Origin: Helcococcus sueciensis DSM 17243
Lineage (GTDB): Bacteria > Bacillota > Clostridia > Tissierellales > Peptoniphilaceae
NCBI RefSeq assembly: GCF_000423145.1
Contig: NZ_AUHK01000014.1
Coordinates: 1 to 51,444 of the forward strand
Length of the DNA stretch: 51,444 nucleotides
Reading direction: 5' to 3'
The notes beneath the pieces are model-generated. The model searched no databases. It was not told where the DNA came from and saw only the letters and a program-made list of their open reading frames with translations. The position numbers were made by a program, and so were the translations under genes. Shown here piece after piece: positions 27,981-36,506 of the stretch (positions are counted from its first letter, which is position 1; each line of letters starts with the position of its first letter).

Positions 27981-29033
27981 ATGAATAAGTTGAAGAAGAT
28001 TAATAAGATTTATTTCTTGGTGGCAATAATTCTGGTGATTTCATTATTGGCATTTGCTTTATCAGGAATAAATAAAAAAGAGTTAAATTTAAAAATTAAT
28101 GATGAAAAAGTTGGTGAAGAAGAGTACTTCAGAGCTATGAGTTTAAAACTTAATGAAGTAAAAAATGAATATACTCAAAGAACAGGAGAAAAACTACCTA
28201 ACGATTTCTGGTTCGAGAGTAAAGATGGTGAAAATCCAATAAAAACTTTATATGAAAGATCTGTAGAAGAGATAAAAGAATTTAGAACAATATATACTCT
28301 TGCGAAAGAAAATGGAAATGTTGAGTCTACAAGTTTTGATGATATCGACAAAAGAAGAGAAATTGAAAATAAAAGGTTAAAAGACGAAAAAGGTAGAACT
28401 ATTTTTGGCTCTGAAAAATATAATAAAGATGAATTTGAGTTTTATGAAGTTACCAATCTTAGACGTGCATATATAGAATCTTCGAACAATGAAGCTTTGA
28501 ATGTAACTGATGATGAAATTAAAGATTATTTTAATTCAAATATAGAATCTTTTAAAAAGACCAAAGAAGATTATACGATTAATTTTGTAAAAATTGAAAG
28601 CCCTACTGAAAATCAAAAAAATGAATATGAAAAATTAATTAATAGAATTTCAGATAATGAAAAACTAGAAGATATAATTAATGATTATCCTTTGTTAAAA
28701 ACTTCTTATCAAAAAGCTGATGTTGGAGAAAAATCAATTAAATTATTTGAAGAAAGACATCCAAAAGTGTATAAATTAAGTGAATCATTAAATTATGATA
28801 AATCATTTGCGACAGAAGAGTCAGATAAGGAATTAATTGTTGTACAAAATACTAAAATATTCATGACTGATGAAGAATTGTTTGAGAAAAAGAAAGATGA
28901 AATTAAACTTTCATTACAAACCATTAAATATTCTAGTTTAGTTAAAGAAAGAGCTAAATTATTAACCGTAGAAGACGATGAAAAGAATAATATAGAATTT
29001 ACAAAACATGTATTAAAAGGAGCTCTAAAATAG
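27981..29033 (+). CDS. Membrane-anchored SurA-N-like protein
   Basis: A 350-residue protein with an N-terminal signal-anchor (about 10-30) and a Lys/Glu-rich extracytoplasmic helical domain. The segment LNLKINDEKVGEEEYFRAM resembles the start of SurA/PrsA-type chaperone domains, but no rotamase (PPIase) core can be recognised. A chaperone role is a guess. It begins directly after the TtcA-like stop codon with a GGAGG ribosome site. Confidence 0.6.
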   Translation: MNKLKKINKIYFLVAIILVISLLAFALSGINKKELNLKINDEKVGEEEYFRAMSLKLNEVKNEYTQRTGEKLPNDFWFESKDGENPIKTLYERSVEEIKEFRTIYTLAKENGNVESTSFDDIDKRREIENKRLKDEKGRTIFGSEKYNKDEFEFYEVTNLRRAYIESSNNEALNVTDDEIKDYFNSNIESFKKTKEDYTINFVKIESPTENQKNEYEKLINRISDNEKLEDIINDYPLLKTSYQKADVGEKSIKLFEERHPKVYKLSESLNYDKSFATEESDKELIVVQNTKIFMTDEELFEKKKDEIKLSLQTIKYSSLVKERAKLLTVEDDEKNNIEFTKHVLKGALK

Positions 29034-29061
29034 ATTTCATTATATAAGAACGGAGTTTAAT

Positions 29062-29505
29062 ATGATACAAATTATGATTATGATAATTTTTGCATCTATT
29101 ACAATATATAATTTATCAAAATATTCAGATATATTAATAAGAGCAAAGTTTACTATTGCGGATATAATTTCTTTAATTATAGTTTTAATATTAATATTTG
29201 TAGCATTTAAGAGCATTATAGAAAAAAATGCAATTAATTATTCTTTAGCCATAGTTTTCTTTCTTTATACGATTTCGGGAATTATTGTAAGAGGATATAA
29301 TAAAGGTGGAGTTTACGATTTTGGTAGGCTAACTCACATAGCTAAATTTACAAAATGGAATCAAGTAGATTCAATAAAGTTTGAGTACTTTGCAAAGGAT
29401 GCAATTGATGTAATATTTGTTACGAAAACTAAAGCTATTCGACATAGATATGATGAAAAATATGAAGATTCTATTGTTAAAATAAAAAAAGAATTAAATA
29501 TATAA
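29062..29505 (+). CDS. Membrane protein, DUF5673-like
   Basis: A 147-residue protein with two or three membrane segments in the first 80 residues. A soluble PH-like tail follows (RGYNKGGVYDF, WNQVDSIKFEYF), a pattern seen in DUF5673-type proteins. Function unknown. It lies 28 bp after the SurA-like gene and probably ends that operon. Confidence 0.6.
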   Translation: MIQIMIMIIFASITIYNLSKYSDILIRAKFTIADIISLIIVLILIFVAFKSIIEKNAINYSLAIVFFLYTISGIIVRGYNKGGVYDFGRLTHIAKFTKWNQVDSIKFEYFAKDAIDVIFVTKTKAIRHRYDEKYEDSIVKIKKELNI

Positions 29506-29605
29506 TATATTGGGTAAGCATAATAATAGTAAATCTAAATATATTTTATGAAAATATGATATTGAAAATAGATATTATAGAAATACCAATAAAAAGGAGA
29601 AAAAT

Positions 29606-29902
29606 ATGAAATTTTATGGAAGTATGATTTGCGGTCAAACAGTACATGCAGATAAAGTTCTAAGAAAAAATGGTATTGATATTGAATATATCGATATTAC
29701 AGCTAATACAACTAATATGAAGGAATTTCTTTCTTTAAGAGATAAAAGAAAAGAATTTGATAATGTGAAGGAACAAGGGAAAATAGGTATTCCTGTATTC
29801 TTACTTGATGATGAGTCAATTACATTTGATGTTTATGATTTAGATGGAGTAACTGAACGAGTTGAAGAAGAAACAGAAGCAGGAGTTTGTGAAATTTTCT
29901 AA
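29606..29902 (+). CDS. Glutaredoxin-like protein
   Basis: A 98-residue thioredoxin-fold protein: beta-strand, single Cys (C9 in GSMICGQTVHAD), and a cis-Pro loop IGIPVFLLDD. The usual CPxC active site is reduced to one cysteine, so it may be a monothiol enzyme or non-redox. A good ribosome site (AAGGAG) precedes it. Similar small glutaredoxin-related proteins are common in anaerobic Bacillota; the partner is unknown. Confidence 0.75.
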   Translation: MKFYGSMICGQTVHADKVLRKNGIDIEYIDITANTTNMKEFLSLRDKRKEFDNVKEQGKIGIPVFLLDDESITFDVYDLDGVTERVEEETEAGVCEIF

Positions 29903-30002
29903 TATTACAATTTTGTTATAAACTTGAAACGAATATTATAAGACTATAAAATTAATTTGCAAGTTAAATGATTTTATTAAATTTGCAACCCTTATATTTT
30001 AT

Positions 30003-30034
30003 ATAAAAAAAAGCACGTGCCGGTGCTTTTTTTA
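30003..30034 (+). terminator. Terminator after glutaredoxin-like gene
   Basis: AAAAAAGCAC pairs with GTGCTTTTTT around a GTGCCG loop (GCAC 30013-30016, GTGC 30023-30026), with flanking A and T runs giving a bidirectional appearance. Confidence 0.8.
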
Positions 30035-30095
30035 TTTTAAATAAATATGTATATAACTTATAATGAAGGTATCAATAAAGACAAAAGGTGTATTT

Positions 30096-30917
30096 ATGAA
30101 AAAATTATTAGCTATAGATATGGATGGAACCTTATTGAATTGGAGAAAACAGATTTCAAAAAGGTCGATTAATACTTTATTAAGAGTTCAAGAAGATGGA
30201 AATATAGTAGTTTTAGCTAGTGGGAGATCTTATGAAAGATTAATAAAGTATGCAAATAAAATTAAATTAAAAGAATATGGTGGCTATATGGCTACTTTGA
30301 ATGGGTCTACAATTTTCAATGTAAAAACAGGAGAAATACTAAGAAATAGTGCGTTTGATTATGAAGTATTAAAAGAATTATTTCATTTTTTAGATGAATT
30401 AAATGTAGACTATTCAATTTACAAGAAAGACACAATATATGAAGGTGAAAATTCAAAATTTTTATATAGAATATACAGAAAATTGACTAGAAAATCATTA
30501 AAGCATGTAAATTATATTTTCACTGAAAATGTCGAAGTAAATAAAGTAATAATAAATGAAAAGAAAAGTAAACTTGAAGAAATTCAAAGAAATATTTTAG
30601 CAAAATTCAATGACAGAGTTGAAGTAAGTATTACTTCTTTTCTTTCCATAGAAATTACAGCAAAAAATGGATCGAAAGGTTTTGCTATTTTAGACATAGC
30701 AGAGAGATTAGGGATAGATAAAGAGAATATATGGTCATTTGGAAATCATGGTAATGATATTTCTATGTTTAAAATAAGTGGTAGATCTATAGCTGTAAAA
30801 AATTCCGTAGATAAGTTAAAAGCTTTGGCTACAGATATAACTGATAGCAATAATAATGATGGAGTTGCAAAATATTTAGAAGAAAATTTGCTTCATTTAG
30901 ATAAAGGTAAACAATAG
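30096..30917 (+). CDS. Cof-type HAD-IIB phosphatase
   Basis: A 273-residue HAD hydrolase: motif I DMDGTLL (nucleophile D8, acid/base D10), motif II in VVLASGRS, the IIB cap, then GSKGFAIL and GNHGNDISMF (motif IV region reads GNHGND where many Cof proteins have GDxxND). It acts on sugar phosphates or nucleotides in related proteins. The ATG at 30096 with AAGGTG upstream is preferred over 30063. Confidence 0.88.
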   Translation: MKKLLAIDMDGTLLNWRKQISKRSINTLLRVQEDGNIVVLASGRSYERLIKYANKIKLKEYGGYMATLNGSTIFNVKTGEILRNSAFDYEVLKELFHFLDELNVDYSIYKKDTIYEGENSKFLYRIYRKLTRKSLKHVNYIFTENVEVNKVIINEKKSKLEEIQRNILAKFNDRVEVSITSFLSIEITAKNGSKGFAILDIAERLGIDKENIWSFGNHGNDISMFKISGRSIAVKNSVDKLKALATDITDSNNNDGVAKYLEENLLHLDKGKQ

Positions 30918-30973
30918 CTTCAAAATTTATATTCCATAATTGTGTAAAATAAGAAAACAAAGTAAAAATGAGT

Positions 30974-31011
30974 CTGTGGTCACAGTTATTACACTATTAA
31001 AGATGTATAAT
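30974..31011 (+). promoter_or_regulatory. Candidate promoter and operator before the DUF1538 gene
   Basis: A perfect inverted repeat CTGTG-GT-CACAG (30974-30985) lies 20 bp upstream of a TATAAT (31006-31011). No good -35 is present, so an activator or repressor could act at the palindrome. The rest of the 261-bp gap up to the DUF1538 gene shows nothing else. Confidence 0.35.
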
Positions 31012-31178
31012 ATTATGCGCAATATTGAAACTAAAGTATAAAGTAATGGCACTATTTAATAAATTTTAAGTTTTATTCATAATTTAATTATTAAATGATT
31101 TTTAATTTACTAAATAGGGTATAAACACATATGGTGAATACTTATATTAGTATTAATAAATATACTTAGGAGGTGCTA

Positions 31179-32690
31179 TTGAATTTAATTTATGAAAAAC
31201 TAAAAGAGATGACCTCTACTGTTTTGCCGATTACGATTATAGTTATGATTATAAATTTCACATTAATTCCACTGGAAACACCAGTAATTATTAGATTTAT
31301 ACTTGCATCTATATTGATAATTATAGGGCTAACCATATTTCTATTAGGAGTAGATATTGGAATTACTCCATTTGGAGAGAAGGTTGGAAATACAGTTGCC
31401 AGAGGAAATAATATATTTATAGTAATTTTATCCGGATTAATTCTAGGTTTTTTTATATCAATTGCAGAACCGGGATTGTTAGTTTTAGGAGGTCAAGTTC
31501 AAGCAGTAACTTCGGGTGCTATTTCAGCAATCACTTTATTTATAGTGGTTTCAATTGGATTAGCATTTATGATTTCGGTAGGATTTATTAGAATATTTTA
31601 TAATTTATCACTTAGAAATATTTTAATAGTAGTCTATTCGGTTATATTTGGACTTGCAATATTTAGTTCGGAAGAATTCTTAGGAATAGCTTTTGATGCT
31701 TCAGGAGCAACAACAGGGGTTCTCGCTGTACCATTTATACTATCCTTATCAACTGGTGTATCTAAATTGAAAAAAGATAGTATTGCAGGGGAGACGGATT
31801 CTTTTGGACTTGTATCATTAGCTTCATCTGGAGCTATTGTGGGAGTTTTGATATTAGATTTATTATCTGGAAGTAATGAGTTTTCAGAGAGTTTATCAAG
31901 CTCTATAACCCAGACGAACTCTATATTGAAACCATATATACAAATTTTACCTAGTCAAGCTTTGGAGGCGTTTGTATCTTTATCTCCAATTTTAATTATA
32001 TATATATTAATGCAAATATTTATTTTTAAATTAGGTAAAAGAGAAAACAGAAAAATAATTACTGGATTTATATTTGCTTTTGTTGGTCTTGTAATATTTT
32101 TAACTGCAGTAAATGCAGGTTTTATGGATGTCGGAACTATAATAGGAGAAAAACTTATAGCTATTGATAAGGATTTTTGGTTGATAATAATATCTTTTGC
32201 TATAGGAGTTGTAACAATATTAGCAGAGCCAGCAGTATATGTACTTACCAGACAAATTGAAGATGTAACCAGTGGATATGTTAAAAAGAGAGCTGTTTCT
32301 ATCTGTTTGGCATTAGGAGTTGGTATAGCTATCAGCTTGTCTGCATTGAGAATATTAATTCCTAGCTTGAAATTGTGGCATATATTGTTACCGGGTTATA
32401 TTATAAGTTTTATACTATCATTTATAACTCCTAAGCTATTTGTTGGTATCGCTTTCGATGCTGGTGGTGTAGCTACAGGACCGATGACTGCAACTTTTAT
32501 ACTTGGATATATCCAAGGAGCCGCAAACAGTTCAAATACTGCAAGCTTATTAATAGATGGTTTTGGAATGATAGCCCTTGTTGCTATGATGCCGATTATA
32601 ACGCTTCAAGCTCTAGGTATAATATTCAAATTAAAATCTAAGAAGAAAAGGAAAAAACAAAGCGTGAAAGGAGGTTCTAATGCAGAATAA
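31179..32690 (+). CDS. DUF1538 multi-pass membrane protein
   Basis: A 503-residue protein with about 12 to 14 membrane segments arranged as two homologous halves. Each has the paired signature AEPGLLVLGGQVQAVTSG / AEPAVYVLTRQIEDVTSG and GIAFDASGATTG / GIAFDAGGVATG, characteristic of DUF1538 proteins. These are putative transporters of unknown substrate. The start is TTG 31179, spaced 5 nt from AGGAGG (31168-31173); an upstream GTG overlaps that ribosome site. It overlaps the PII-like gene by 11 bp, so the two products are made together and probably interact. Confidence 0.85.
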   Translation: MNLIYEKLKEMTSTVLPITIIVMIINFTLIPLETPVIIRFILASILIIIGLTIFLLGVDIGITPFGEKVGNTVARGNNIFIVILSGLILGFFISIAEPGLLVLGGQVQAVTSGAISAITLFIVVSIGLAFMISVGFIRIFYNLSLRNILIVVYSVIFGLAIFSSEEFLGIAFDASGATTGVLAVPFILSLSTGVSKLKKDSIAGETDSFGLVSLASSGAIVGVLILDLLSGSNEFSESLSSSITQTNSILKPYIQILPSQALEAFVSLSPILIIYILMQIFIFKLGKRENRKIITGFIFAFVGLVIFLTAVNAGFMDVGTIIGEKLIAIDKDFWLIIISFAIGVVTILAEPAVYVLTRQIEDVTSGYVKKRAVSICLALGVGIAISLSALRILIPSLKLWHILLPGYIISFILSFITPKLFVGIAFDAGGVATGPMTATFILGYIQGAANSSNTASLLIDGFGMIALVAMMPIITLQALGIIFKLKSKKKRKKQSVKGGSNAE

Positions 32691-33336
32691 ATTATATCAT
32701 CTTGTTCATGTTATTGTTAATAAAGGAAAAGCTTCAAAAGTTTTAAGTCTGTCTAAAAAACATGGAGCAAGATTTGGTACTATTTTTCTTTGTCGTGGAA
32801 CCGTAGATCATAAAGTTTTAAATTTTCTGTCAATTTTTGATAGAGACAAAGAAATGATTTCTTTACTTGTTGATGATGAAATATTAAATAATTTGATTCC
32901 TGTATTAATGGAAAAATTTCATTTTGATAAGCCGAACACAGGAATTATATTTACTACTAAAATAAATCAAATTCACGCGTTTAATATAGAGTATAAAGTT
33001 AACGATGAAGGAGTTAAAAGCCCTATGTATAAATTAATTACAACTATAGTTGAAAAAGGTAAAGGTGAAGATGTTGTAGAATCTGCTAACAAATCTGGAG
33101 CAAGAGGAGCGACAATAATAAATGCTAGAGGCGCTGATTCTGAAGAAGTATTAAAGTTATTTAATATGGAGATTGAACCAGAAAAAGAAGTAGTTATGAT
33201 GATTGTAAAAGAAGATAATTATCAGAATATTGTTAATTCTATTAATTCAGATATAGAGATAAATAAAGAGGGTGCAGGTATAATATTTGTACAGGATATT
33301 GCACAGGCTTATGGTTTGCACGAAGATGCAAATTAG
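32680..33336 (+). CDS. Tandem PII-like (GlnB-fold) regulator
   Basis: A 218-residue protein with two PII-like ferredoxin folds, about 1-107 and 115-218. Each has a strand, the ...KGKA/KGKGEDV helix, a G-AR-GT turn (KHGARFGTIFLCRG; KSGARGATIINARG) and a terminal strand. The second half is closer to the PII consensus. Being translationally coupled to the DUF1538 membrane gene, it resembles GlnK-AmtB-type pairs, where the PII protein gates a transporter. The ligand is unknown. Confidence 0.82.
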   Translation: MQNKLYHLVHVIVNKGKASKVLSLSKKHGARFGTIFLCRGTVDHKVLNFLSIFDRDKEMISLLVDDEILNNLIPVLMEKFHFDKPNTGIIFTTKINQIHAFNIEYKVNDEGVKSPMYKLITTIVEKGKGEDVVESANKSGARGATIINARGADSEEVLKLFNMEIEPEKEVVMMIVKEDNYQNIVNSINSDIEINKEGAGIIFVQDIAQAYGLHEDAN

Positions 33337-33350
33337 TTAAAATTTTACTT

Positions 33351-33381
33351 TTGTGGTAATTTATGATACTTGTTGTATAAT
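33351..33381 (+). promoter_or_regulatory. Probable promoter of dehydrogenase operon
   Basis: TATAAT at 33376-33381, 41 bp before the E1-alpha ATG; the best -35 is TTGTGG (33351-33356) with a long 19-bp spacer. The -10 is convincing, the -35 less so. Confidence 0.5.
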
Positions 33382-33422
33382 TTAAATGAACACGTAAATC
33401 AAAATATATGAAAGGGAGTATT

Positions 33423-34403
33423 ATGGGAAAATATTCAGACAAATTAACAAAAGAACAAAAGTTAGATATGTTGAGATTGATGGAAGAAATTAGACATTTT
33501 GACCTACAACTATCAAAACTTTTTGCAAGAGGTTTAGTAGCAGGTATGACACACTATTCTGTAGGTGAAGAAGCTGCAAACGTTGGTGGTATATATGCTT
33601 TAAGAAAAGAAGACTTAATGTATTCAAACCACAGAGGACACGGACAAACTATCACAAAGGGTATTGACTTAAAATTGATGATGGCAGAAATTTTAGGTAA
33701 AGAACCAGGATATTGTAAAGGTCGTGGTGGTTCAATGCACGTGTTTAACCTAGAAGTGAATAATATGGGATGTAATGGTATCGTTGGTGGTGGACATGGT
33801 TTATCAACAGGTGCTGCACTTGTTCAAAAAATGAAAAAGACAGGTAATGTAGTATTAGCAGCAATGGGAGACGGTGCTTCAAATGAAGGTTCATTCCACG
33901 AATGTCTAAATATGGCATCCGCTTGGGATTTACCATTAATTTTCTATGTTATTAACAACAAATATGGTATTTCAATGGATATCAATGATGCCATGAATGT
34001 TGATTATGTAAGCGATAGAGCGAGTGCTTATGGTATTCCTGGAATTTTAATCAAAGATGGTAATGATGTTTTAGCTGTTTATGATGCAATGATGGAAGCT
34101 ATTGAACATACAAGATCAGGAAAAGGTCCTGTACTTATTGAATCTTTAACATATAGATGGTTTGGTCACTCAGCTAGTGATGCTGGAGCATATAGATCAA
34201 GAGAAGAAATAAATTCATGGAAAGAAAGAGATCCGATTGAAGCTTTCAGAAAAGTTTTATTAGAAGATGGTACAGCAACGGTTGAAGAGTTAGATAAAAT
34301 AAGAGAAAAAGCTAATGATGATGTTATGGAAGCTGTTGAATTTGCAAAAGAAGCTCCATATCCAGATGAATCAGTAGCATTCGAAGATAATTTTGCAGAC
34401 TAA
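33423..34403 (+). CDS. pdhA: Pyruvate/acetoin dehydrogenase E1 alpha
   Basis: A 326-residue thiamine-diphosphate-dependent E1 alpha subunit. The TPP motif starts GDGASNEG at about residue 149 and ends in NNKYGIS; SNHRGHGQ and the phosphorylation-loop-like GHSASDAGAYRS region are also present. With E1 beta it decarboxylates the 2-oxoacid and reductively acylates the lipoyl group. Pyruvate and acetoin enzymes of this compact type are hard to tell apart by sequence; pyruvate is the default for a fermentative organism. The ATG at 33423 has GGGAG upstream. Confidence 0.9.
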   Translation: MGKYSDKLTKEQKLDMLRLMEEIRHFDLQLSKLFARGLVAGMTHYSVGEEAANVGGIYALRKEDLMYSNHRGHGQTITKGIDLKLMMAEILGKEPGYCKGRGGSMHVFNLEVNNMGCNGIVGGGHGLSTGAALVQKMKKTGNVVLAAMGDGASNEGSFHECLNMASAWDLPLIFYVINNKYGISMDINDAMNVDYVSDRASAYGIPGILIKDGNDVLAVYDAMMEAIEHTRSGKGPVLIESLTYRWFGHSASDAGAYRSREEINSWKERDPIEAFRKVLLEDGTATVEELDKIREKANDDVMEAVEFAKEAPYPDESVAFEDNFAD

Positions 34404-34443
34404 TAAAAGACCAGTAAATACGAAAGTTAAGAAAGGATTTAAT

Positions 34444-35439
34444 ATGGGAGAAAAAAAAGTAATGCAATTTCGTGAAGCTATCAAACAAGCTATGGTAGAC
34501 GAAATGCGTCAAGATGAAAATGTGTTTTTAATTGGAGAAGATGTTGGTATATTTGGTGGTGACTTTGGTACTACTGTAGGGATGATTGAAGAGTTTGGTC
34601 CTGAAAGAGTTATCGATGCACCTATTTCAGAAGCAGCTATAAATGGTGCGGCTGCAGGTGCAGCTTCATTAGGTATGAGACCAATAGTTGACGTTACATT
34701 TATGGACTTTATAACAATTGCAATGGATGCTATTGTTAATCAAGCTGCTCCAATGAGATATATGTTAGGTGGACAAGTTCAACTTCCTATGGTATTAAGA
34801 GCTGCTAATGGTGCAGGTACAGGAGCATCATCACAACATAGTAAAACTTTAGAAGCTTGGTTTACACATATTCCAGGTATTAAAGTTGTTGCACCATCAA
34901 ACCCAAATGATGCATATGGACTTTTAAGAGCAGCTATAAGAGATAATAACCCTGTTCTTTATTTAGAACCAAAAACTCACTTTGGTATGAAGGGTGAAGT
35001 AGATGCTTCCGATGATAATATAGCTACAATTGGTAAAGGTAAAATTGTTAGAGAAGGAAAAGATGTAACAATAGTATCATGGGGTAAAGCATTTACACTA
35101 GCTGAAAAAGCAGCAGAAGAGTTATCTAAAGAAGGTGTAGATGTAGAATTAGTAGATATTATGACATTGATACCATTAGATAATGAAATAATTTTCGAGT
35201 CAGTAAAGAAAACAGGTAAGTTAGTAGTAGTACATGACTCATTCAAAACAAGTGGTTTTGGTGGAGAAATAGTTGCAAGAGTTGTAGAATCTGAAGCATT
35301 TGATTTCTTAGATGCACCAATTAGACGTGTAGCTAGTGCAGATACTCATGTTCCTTCAGCACCAAATCTTGAAAAAGCTGTTCAACCAAGTGTAGAACAA
35401 GTTAAAGAGGCAGTACTAAAAGCAGTTAATAAAAAATAA
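34444..35439 (+). CDS. pdhB: Pyruvate/acetoin dehydrogenase E1 beta
   Basis: A 331-residue E1 beta subunit: GEDVGIFGGDFGTT, DAPISEAAINGAAAGAA, the K+-site/TPP region QHSKTLEAWF and the C-terminal transketolase domain (VVHDSFKTSGFGGEIVARV). The ATG at 34444 follows AAAGGA; the frame is open further upstream into the E1 alpha tail without a better start. It is separated by 40 bp from E1 alpha. Confidence 0.92.
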   Translation: MGEKKVMQFREAIKQAMVDEMRQDENVFLIGEDVGIFGGDFGTTVGMIEEFGPERVIDAPISEAAINGAAAGAASLGMRPIVDVTFMDFITIAMDAIVNQAAPMRYMLGGQVQLPMVLRAANGAGTGASSQHSKTLEAWFTHIPGIKVVAPSNPNDAYGLLRAAIRDNNPVLYLEPKTHFGMKGEVDASDDNIATIGKGKIVREGKDVTIVSWGKAFTLAEKAAEELSKEGVDVELVDIMTLIPLDNEIIFESVKKTGKLVVVHDSFKTSGFGGEIVARVVESEAFDFLDAPIRRVASADTHVPSAPNLEKAVQPSVEQVKEAVLKAVNKK

Positions 35440-35452
35440 TAAAGGAGAAGCT

Positions 35453-36490
35453 ATGTCAGAAAGAAAATTTAGAGCTACTCCAGCCGCAAGAAAATATGCA
35501 AGAGAAAATGGCATTGACTTGTCAGAAATAAAAGGTACTGGAGCAAAAGGACGTGTGCACCTTGATGATGCTACAGAATATAAAGTAAGTGGTAGAATTA
35601 AAATTTCACCACTTGCTCAAAGAATTGCCGATATAGAAGGATTAAACATCGAAGTTATTGAAGGTAGTGGTCCAAGAGGCAAGATTATGAAAGAAGATGT
35701 TTTAAGACTTCTACATGGTGAAGAAAAACAAGCTGAAGTTAAACAAGAAGCTCCTAAAGTTGAAGCTAAAGCTTCTGGAGCTGAAGAAAATGAAAAAGAA
35801 ACTAGAATACCAATGCCTGGTATTAAGAAGGTTGTTGGTAAGAGAATGAAAGAGTCACTTCAAACATCACCTACTTATTCAGTAGTAGTTGAAGTTGATA
35901 TGACTAATTTACTTGCATTTAGAAAACAAACAGTAGATTTAATAGTTGAAAAATATGGTGAAAAACCATCAGTAACAGATTACATTTCACTTGCAACAGT
36001 TAAATCATTACAACAACACCCATATGTAAATGCGTCAGTTAGTGAAGACGAATCAGAAATAATCTTACACAATTATGTAAATCTATCACTTGCTGTAGGT
36101 ACTGATGAAGGACTTTATGTTCCAGTAGTAAAAGGCGCTGAAGATATGAGCTTTGGAGAATTGGTTGTAGAATCTAAGAGAGTAATTAAAGCAACATTAG
36201 ATAAGAAGCTAAAAGCTTCAGAAATGTCTGGTTCAACATTTACAATTTCTAACTTAGGTATGTATGGTGTTGAAAGCTTTACATCAATTATTAATCAACC
36301 GAATACAGCTATTTTATCAGTAGCAGCTACAATTCAAAAACCTGTAGTAATCGATGGGGAAATTGTAATTAGACCGATAATGAAGATTGCATTAAATGCT
36401 GACCATAGAATTATTGATGGTTTAGAAGGTGCAAAATTCATGAATACATTGAAGAAAAACTTAGAAAATCCAGTAGGATTATTATTATAG
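35453..36490 (+). CDS. pdhC: Dihydrolipoyl acyltransferase E2 lacking a lipoyl domain
   Basis: A 345-residue E2. Instead of an N-terminal lipoyl domain it begins with two peripheral-subunit-binding domains, about 6-45 (ATPAARKYARENGIDLSEIKG) and 50-87 (SPLAQRIADIEGLNIEVIEG). An acidic linker follows, then the CoA acyltransferase domain (about 115-345) with catalytic H318 in DHRIIDG. Typical E2 proteins have one to three lipoyl domains; none is visible. The lipoyl domain is on E3 in the next gene. The AAGGAG ribosome site and MSER start are unambiguous, and the gap to E1 beta has no room for a missed domain. Confidence 0.9.
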   Translation: MSERKFRATPAARKYARENGIDLSEIKGTGAKGRVHLDDATEYKVSGRIKISPLAQRIADIEGLNIEVIEGSGPRGKIMKEDVLRLLHGEEKQAEVKQEAPKVEAKASGAEENEKETRIPMPGIKKVVGKRMKESLQTSPTYSVVVEVDMTNLLAFRKQTVDLIVEKYGEKPSVTDYISLATVKSLQQHPYVNASVSEDESEIILHNYVNLSLAVGTDEGLYVPVVKGAEDMSFGELVVESKRVIKATLDKKLKASEMSGSTFTISNLGMYGVESFTSIINQPNTAILSVAATIQKPVVIDGEIVIRPIMKIALNADHRIIDGLEGAKFMNTLKKNLENPVGLLL

Positions 36491-36506
36491 TTGAGGAGGA
36501 ATATTT

